Below, in pieces: positions 59,588 through 64,000 of a stretch of DNA of 64,000 nt (position 1 is its first letter; every line of letters begins with the position of its first letter). This DNA comes from Chloracidobacterium sp. (GTDB lineage: Bacteria > Acidobacteriota > Blastocatellia > Pyrinomonadales > Pyrinomonadaceae), in NCBI GenBank assembly GCA_016716365.1, contig JADJWM010000017.1, positions 620,001 through 684,000 of the forward strand, given 5' to 3'. The translations under genes and the position numbers were made by a program. The notes under the pieces are model-generated. The model was not told where the DNA came from. It saw only the letters and a program-made list of their open reading frames with translations, and made no database searches.

Positions 59588-60073
59588 CTATTTTTCCACT
59601 ATCGCAAATTCGCCGCTCCCGAATTGGAGGACGGTATCGAAAGCCACCGGCTCAGGGACCGGTTCGATGTCAAGATGTGCCTCGATCCGGAATTTCACCT
59701 GCCGGTCGGTGTTCTCCATCGGTTCGAGCGCAACCTTGACGTTGATGAATCTCGGCTCAAATATGCGAAGCGAGGTCTCGACGGCCTTGGCAAGCCGGTT
59801 CTGCTCGTCAGGGTTCTTAATGCTGAGACTTGCAAGGTCGGGAAGCCCGTAAACCGCTACGGATTCGCTTACTTCTTCCAATGTCTCGGGAATATCAACG
59901 CCGTTATGCCGGGTGTTCAAAAGCCACTCGAGGTCACGCTTTACGGCCCTCTTCAGCTCAGCAAGCGATTGAGCTTGCGTTCGAGGGGCTTCCCGCGAAG
60001 ACTGCGGTTCGTAATCAAGCAATCGGTCGAGCACCGAAGGCGTGATCCTTATCTCGTGATCCGTACGGGCCAT
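59588..60073 (-). CDS. tssE: T6SS baseplate protein TssE (gp25-like)
   Basis: 161 residues. Contains ITPSVLDRLLDYEPQSSREA, LAELKRAVKRDLEWLLNTRH and VAVYGLPDLASLSIKNPDEQNRLAKAVETSLRIFEPRF, the gp25/lysozyme-like family pattern. It initiates sheath assembly on the baseplate. The gap from hcp is 133 bases and holds no gene. Confidence 0.9.
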   Translation of the reverse strand: MARTDHEIRITPSVLDRLLDYEPQSSREAPRTQAQSLAELKRAVKRDLEWLLNTRHNGVDIPETLEEVSESVAVYGLPDLASLSIKNPDEQNRLAKAVETSLRIFEPRFINVKVALEPMENTDRQVKFRIEAHLDIEPVPEPVAFDTVLQFGSGEFAIVEK

Positions 60074-60206
60074 CAGGAAAGATCCGGAGCAAAAACAAAT
60101 CTAGCGATTGAAACTGCCCGCCGGATCCGGGGGCAGTTTCAACCGTCTAACCTCGGGGGCCGCCGCGACAATCGACGAAAGCCGCGGCGGAATGTCGATG
60201 GGGAGA

Positions 60207-60695
60207 TTAACCCTTCTCGTTGGTCTTGACGTTATACCACTTGGTGATCCAGCCTTCGCCCGTACCGTCTTCCTTCTGCGGGTTGTACGAATAGCTGATC
60301 TTCGCGTAGTTGAGCGCCCATTGCTCCATCGCCAACTCGCCGCCGCCGCCGGGGCTAACGTTGTAACTCGATACGATGACGTCCTCAAGCTCGATCTTGA
60401 GATACTCGAACGGATCGTCACCTGCTTTTCGAACGACGATCTCGGCTTTCCCAAAGTGCTTGCCGCTCGCACAACGAAGGAAGAGCTCAGGGGACGATTT
60501 CCCGACATAGGTCATGATCGGGATATCCTGAAAGCTCGCCTGGCCGGTACCGCCGCCGCCGCCGAGGGCCATTGAGCCGGACTGGGAAACCCCAAGGGAG
60601 AACCCCTGAAGGTCGAACTCCCCTTTGTGGGTGGTATCCTGGCTTTCGCCCGGGATCTCAGGGATCTTCAAAAAAGCATCTATCATCGAAGCCAT
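60207..60695 (-). CDS. hcp: T6SS tube protein Hcp (TssD)
   Basis: 162 residues. MASMIDAFLKIPEIPGESQDTTHKGEFDLQGFSLGVSQ, then FQDIPIMTYVGKSSPELFLRCASGKHFGKAEIVVRKAG and YLKIELEDVIVSSYNVSPGG, is a full Hcp ring subunit. A short extra loop (GSMALGGGGGTGQA) lies before the first conserved helix-strand. It stacks into the inner tube. The 219-base upstream gap contains a strong hairpin, so hcp may be transcribed partly on its own. Confidence 0.95.
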   Translation of the reverse strand: MASMIDAFLKIPEIPGESQDTTHKGEFDLQGFSLGVSQSGSMALGGGGGTGQASFQDIPIMTYVGKSSPELFLRCASGKHFGKAEIVVRKAGDDPFEYLKIELEDVIVSSYNVSPGGGGELAMEQWALNYAKISYSYNPQKEDGTGEGWITKWYNVKTNEKG

Positions 60696-60865
60696 AAATT
60701 TATCTCCTTTTCTTCTTCAAACTAATCTACTCATAATTCCGGGCTTTGCTCGCTGGCCAATTGACTATTGAGATAAGCCGTTCAAATAAAGCCGGCAGTT
60801 TCTTTTCTGCCACGTTCATTTGACGATCCGGGCTGACTTTTTTGCGGAAACTTAATGCTTGACCG

Positions 60866-60901
60866 AAAAGCCCGGGCGAAGGCGAGAAATTCCGCCCGGG
60901 C
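60866..60901 (-). terminator. Hairpin between tssC and hcp, possible attenuator
   Basis: GCCCGGGCG (60870-60878) and CGCCCGGGC (60893-60901) form a perfect 9-bp GC-rich stem. On the minus strand TTTTCGG follows, a short T-run. It could partially terminate transcripts from tssB-tssC or stabilise an upstream mRNA end, leaving hcp separately controlled. Confidence 0.55.
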
Positions 60902-60914
60902 GGCCGATCAACTA

Positions 60915-62405
60915 CTAACCCTTAGCCGGTGCCGGAAGGTCGGCAACCAGCCTAAGCGAGACCGAAAGCTCGTCTAGCTGGAAGTGCGGACGGAGGAACG
61001 CGACCGCCCTGTAACAGCCCGGCTTGCCCGGGATCTCGGCGACGTCGACTCGTGCCTCGCGAAGCGGGAATTTTGCCTTCACGGCCTGGGACGCGGAGTC
61101 GTCCGGAGTGACATAGTTCATGATCCACCGGTTCAGGAACGCCTCGGCATCCGCCCGCGACATGAAGCTTCCGATCTTGTCGCGCACCATTGACTTCAAA
61201 TAATGGGCGAAGCGCGAAACGGCAAAGATGTACTGTAGCTGGGTCGACAACCGAGCATTTGCATTTGCCGCATCCGTGTCGTATTTCTTGGCCTTGTTGC
61301 AGGATTGCATAGCAAAAAAAGCGGCATAATCGGTACCCTTACAGTGGACCAGCGGGATAAAGCCATTGTCCGAAAATTCCTTTTCGCGACGGTCCGTGAT
61401 TGCAACCTCGGTCGGACACTTCTCCGCTACCTCGCCTTCGTCAGTGGCGAATGTATGGGTCGGCAGGCCATCGACGAGGCCGCCGCCTTCGACGCCGCGG
61501 ATGGCAACGCACCAACCGTGCATAGCAAATGCTTCGGTCAGCCGGGTCCCGGCGGCATAGGCCGCATTGCTCCACAAGTATTTCTTGTGGTCCTTGCCGT
61601 CGACATCTTCCTCAAATCTGAAGGACTCGGTCGGCTTTGTTGCGGCACCGTAAGGTACGCGGCCAAGGGTGCGCGGCAGCGTGAGGCCAACGTAACGAGA
61701 ATCTTCAGATTCACGGAAGCTCCGCCATTTTGCATACTCGAGGCGATCGAAGATCTTCGAGACATCGCGGACCTCGGTCATTTCCGTGTAGGTTTCCCAG
61801 CCGAACAGGTCGGGCGAGGCGGCGCTGAGGAAGGGCGCGTGAGCCGCGGCCGCCACTTGCGACATCTTTTCAAGGAGAGCCATGTCCTGCGGATGGTTGC
61901 CGAACTCAAAGTCGCCGATCAGCGCACCGTACGGAGCACCGCCGAACGTGCCGTATTCTTCTTCGTAGATCTTCTTGAATAGAGCCGATTGGTCAAACTC
62001 GAGTGCCCGTTCGAAATCCTTCAGAAGGTCTTTCTTGCTCACGCTCATCACACGGATCTTGAGCTGCGAACTGGTCTCGCTGTTCATGACCAGCTGGTGC
62101 AATCCCCGCCACGAGCCTTCCAGCTTCTGAAAATCTTCGTGATGCATGATCTCGTTAAGCTGTGCGCTGATGAGACGGTCAATTTCGGCGATACGCGAGT
62201 TGATGGTCAGATCCATGTTCTTGGACATGGTCAGCTGGCCGGCCATGATCTGGCCGACGAATTCGCTGATCATGTCCTTTGCTCGCTCTTTTTGGAAGTC
62301 GTCCCGGGCCATGCGGCCGTCGGTCAAGATCTTGTCAAGCAAACTTCCTTCACTGGCCGCTTCTTCGGTCTTGACGACTGTTTCTTTCTCTTTCTGGGTG
62401 GCCAT
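60915..62405 (-). CDS. tssC: T6SS sheath protein TssC (VipB)
   Basis: 496 residues. INSRIAEIDRLISAQLNEIMHHEDFQKLEGSWRGLHQLV, FKKIYEEEYGTFGGAPYGALIGDFEFG, AAAHAPFLSAASPDLFGWETY and the C-terminal block YVTPDDSASQAVKAKFPLREARVDVAEIPGKPGCYRAVAFLRPHFQLDELSVSLRLV are the full TssC large sheath subunit. Nearly abuts tssB (four-base gap). Confidence 0.95.
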   Translation of the reverse strand: MATQKEKETVVKTEEAASEGSLLDKILTDGRMARDDFQKERAKDMISEFVGQIMAGQLTMSKNMDLTINSRIAEIDRLISAQLNEIMHHEDFQKLEGSWRGLHQLVMNSETSSQLKIRVMSVSKKDLLKDFERALEFDQSALFKKIYEEEYGTFGGAPYGALIGDFEFGNHPQDMALLEKMSQVAAAAHAPFLSAASPDLFGWETYTEMTEVRDVSKIFDRLEYAKWRSFRESEDSRYVGLTLPRTLGRVPYGAATKPTESFRFEEDVDGKDHKKYLWSNAAYAAGTRLTEAFAMHGWCVAIRGVEGGGLVDGLPTHTFATDEGEVAEKCPTEVAITDRREKEFSDNGFIPLVHCKGTDYAAFFAMQSCNKAKKYDTDAANANARLSTQLQYIFAVSRFAHYLKSMVRDKIGSFMSRADAEAFLNRWIMNYVTPDDSASQAVKAKFPLREARVDVAEIPGKPGCYRAVAFLRPHFQLDELSVSLRLVADLPAPAKG

Positions 62406-62409
62406 ATTC

Positions 62410-62925
62410 TTAGTTCTCCTTTCCTTCGATTCCGAGCGCGTCGCTCAGTTCTTTTTGTTTATCGGCACTTGCGATGACCTCGTTAAGGATGGATTCGAGC
62501 TTGTCATTTCCATCCATCTTGGAGAGGAGGTCCGAAAGCTTCTGTCGGGCGTCGACCAGCTTGCGGAGAGGATCGACCTGCTGAACGATGTTGTCCGGTT
62601 CGAAGTCCTCGATGCTGTTGAACTTCAATTCAACGCCCATCTTGCTGCCATCATCCTGAAGTTTGTTCTCGGTCGTGTAGGCGAGCCGCGGCTTCATTCC
62701 GGCCAGGACCTGGTCGAAGTTGTCACGGTCGATCTCGACAAACTTTCGCTGCTTCACTCCGGGAAGCGGCTCTTCCGGTTTGCCGACAAAGTCGCCCAGG
62801 ACGCCGACCACGAACGGCAATTCCTTAAGTTCGAGGGCCCCGCCAACCTCCACATCATAGGTGATCTGGACCCGCGGCGGGCGAATTCGGTCGATCTTGT
62901 GTTGTATGCTTTCCTTCTTTGGCAT
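62410..62925 (-). CDS. tssB: T6SS sheath protein TssB (VipA)
   Basis: 171 residues. MPKKESIQHKIDRIRPPRVQITYDVEVGGALELKELPFVVGVLGDFVG, FVEIDRDNFDQVLAGMKPRLAY and VELKFNSIEDFEPDNIVQQV are the small sheath subunit. It pairs with TssC into the contractile sheath disassembled by ClpV. A Shine-Dalgarno (AAGGAGATAAGC region) precedes ATG 62925. Confidence 0.95.
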   Translation of the reverse strand: MPKKESIQHKIDRIRPPRVQITYDVEVGGALELKELPFVVGVLGDFVGKPEEPLPGVKQRKFVEIDRDNFDQVLAGMKPRLAYTTENKLQDDGSKMGVELKFNSIEDFEPDNIVQQVDPLRKLVDARQKLSDLLSKMDGNDKLESILNEVIASADKQKELSDALGIEGKEN

Positions 62926-63015
62926 TTGCTTATCTCCTTATCTACTTAAAATTCTCGTCCAGATCGATCTCGCGTCACCGAAGCCGATATGACAATCAAC
63001 CATACTTAACAAATT

Positions 63016-64000
63016 TTAGGCCCACGGATCATCGGCAGCAGCTCCGCCGCCCGAACCTTCCGTCGAACTGCCGTCGACACCCAGCGTCTCGCGAAGTTGG
63101 AACAGGACCGACTGGTCCTTTACAACCTCTTGCAGCCATGATTCAAGGCCCATATTTCCCCATTTGACCGCACGCTGGACCAGATAGGAGACGGGGCTAT
63201 GCGGCTCGGTCTTGTGGAAAAAAGCGGCGATCTCGGCAAGTTTCTTAAGGGCGTCACGCCGATTTGCGATGGCACCGGATACCGAACCGTCGCCTTTCGC
63301 GCCGCCCACGGCACCCTCGGCTCCTTCGCCGGCCACTTCTTCCTCTTCGATCTCATCCGGCTCTTCCGCCCTTTTTTCCTCAAGCAGCTTCTTGACTTGC
63401 TCGTGGGCCTTATCGAGCATCCCCTTGAGGTTCGAAAACCCGGGGGTCTGATTGCGATCGTATTTTTCTTCGCAGATCCGATTCAGATCGTTCAGGGCGG
63501 TCCAACACTCTTCGATGGTGTTGTTGATGGTCTCCATGGCCGCCCGTCGCGTCTCGATCCTTTCGACGTTCCACATGGAGGCCGTCACGCTACGGTTCTT
63601 TTCCGCTTCGGCCTTGAGGTTGTTGATCCGCTTTTGCTCATCCGGCATCAGCGAATCGACACTCTCGGGAAAATCGTACTTCTTTGAGTCTTCGTAATCG
63701 TTAAAGCTGTATCCGCGGACCCCGGTGATCGGCGCCGTCCTGACGGCGATCGCCCCGTTCTCGTCCAGCCAGGACATTGCGTTGGCCCGACCTTCCATGT
63801 CGCCTTCGTCGATCTCCGGATGGACAGTGTCCCAGAAGCGTTCGTGGAAACCATGAAGCATCAGCAGAGAATCGCGGAGCCCGGCAAAACCGAACCGACG
63901 TATCTCTGCTTCAGCCACCCAAACACCGATCTGCAGATCTTTTGTCTGGGTCGAGAGTGCTGGAACGCCGAGATCAATAACTTTGTTGTAGTCGGCCACC
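63016..64000 (-). CDS. tssA: T6SS protein TssA (ImpA-type), partial at the window edge
   Basis: At least 327 residues. The first residues visible (ADYNKVIDLGVPALSTQTKDLQIGVWVAEAEIRRFGFAGLRDSLLMLHGFHERFWDTVHPEID) correspond to the middle of the ImpA N-terminal domain. About 50 residues that normally precede it (including the PxxG start) are missing, so the gene almost surely continues past 64000; the GTG at 63999 is then internal. A Glu/Ala/Gly-rich linker (EEEVAGEGAEGAVGGAKG) separates the N-domain from the short C-terminal domain. TssA primes and caps tube-sheath growth. Confidence 0.88.
   Translation of the reverse strand, partial: VADYNKVIDLGVPALSTQTKDLQIGVWVAEAEIRRFGFAGLRDSLLMLHGFHERFWDTVHPEIDEGDMEGRANAMSWLDENGAIAVRTAPITGVRGYSFNDYEDSKKYDFPESVDSLMPDEQKRINNLKAEAEKNRSVTASMWNVERIETRRAAMETINNTIEECWTALNDLNRICEEKYDRNQTPGFSNLKGMLDKAHEQVKKLLEEKRAEEPDEIEEEEVAGEGAEGAVGGAKGDGSVSGAIANRRDALKKLAEIAAFFHKTEPHSPVSYLVQRAVKWGNMGLESWLQEVVKDQSVLFQLRETLGVDGSSTEGSGGGAAADDPWA

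Noticed and set aside
63997..63999. GTG at the window edge as the true tssA start
   Set aside because: The encoded protein would begin in the middle of the ImpA N-terminal domain, so the gene more probably continues beyond the window.

Overview
The window looks like a chromosomal segment of an Acidobacteriota bacterium, probably of the Blastocatellia/Pyrinomonadaceae type. The evidence is a moderately high GC content, a VWFA-related secreted protein of the kind typical of that phylum (17092-18207), a small CxxC-type protein family common there (16468-16941), and the mix of S9 peptidases, YCF48-like and OmpA proteins. This assignment comes from reading protein families; no search was run. There are no rRNAs, tRNAs, transposases, phage genes or CRISPR arrays that I can see.

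Layout. 0-5.1 kb: the edge of a sulfate adenylyltransferase gene, inositol-3-phosphate synthase, a single-domain Clp-like AAA+ ATPase and glycerol kinase. 5.1-9.8 kb: a compact arsenic operon on the minus strand (arsI-like C-As lyase, a PLP trans-sulfuration enzyme, a membrane protein with a cysteine tail, acr3, arsC) facing a divergent arsR, with a near-consensus promoter between them. 9.8-32.9 kb: housekeeping genes. These include tlyA, a frameshifted MBL hydrolase, a frameshifted heme A synthase, an acyltransferase, a receiver/ATPase fusion, a peroxiredoxin-like gene interrupted by an in-frame TGA, nadE, OmpA and VWFA proteins, the 2-oxoacid dehydrogenase E2, an S9 peptidase, nhaA, an epimerase, serA, a low-GC Imm26-type gene and lpdA.

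33.3-41.9 kb: a sulfane-sulfur (persulfide) handling region. An ArsR/BigR-like repressor sits divergently over a perfect inverted repeat that overlaps a consensus promoter. Downstream are a YgaP-like rhodanese, a TauE-type exporter, a CstB-like persulfide dioxygenase-rhodanese, a rhodanese-DUF2202 lipoprotein, a tiny membrane protein that reads through a TGA, a DUF302 protein, a ZIP transporter and a Cys/Met-type PLP enzyme. 41.9-45.5 kb: a group II decarboxylase, a MobA-like protein and fumarase.

45.5-64 kb: a type VI secretion locus read on the minus strand from the right edge. The order is tssA (partial), tssB, tssC, hcp, tssE, tssF, tssG, clpV, a terminator, a VgrG with a C-terminal HExxH (M91-like) peptidase domain, a lipoprotein, PAAR, a second VgrG, a DUF4123 adaptor and a likely DUF4123-linked cargo or accessory protein. 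tssJKLM are not in the window and are probably beyond the right edge.

The most interesting observation is two candidate selenoproteins, a peroxiredoxin-like protein with a W-U-P-Y-C active site (14032-14586) and a 61-residue membrane protein (38661-38846). Each has an in-frame TGA followed at the proper distance by a SECIS-like hairpin. By contrast, three genes (about 11272, 11909 and 24873) carry single-base indels in or beside short homopolymers, which look more like residual assembly errors than real pseudogenes.
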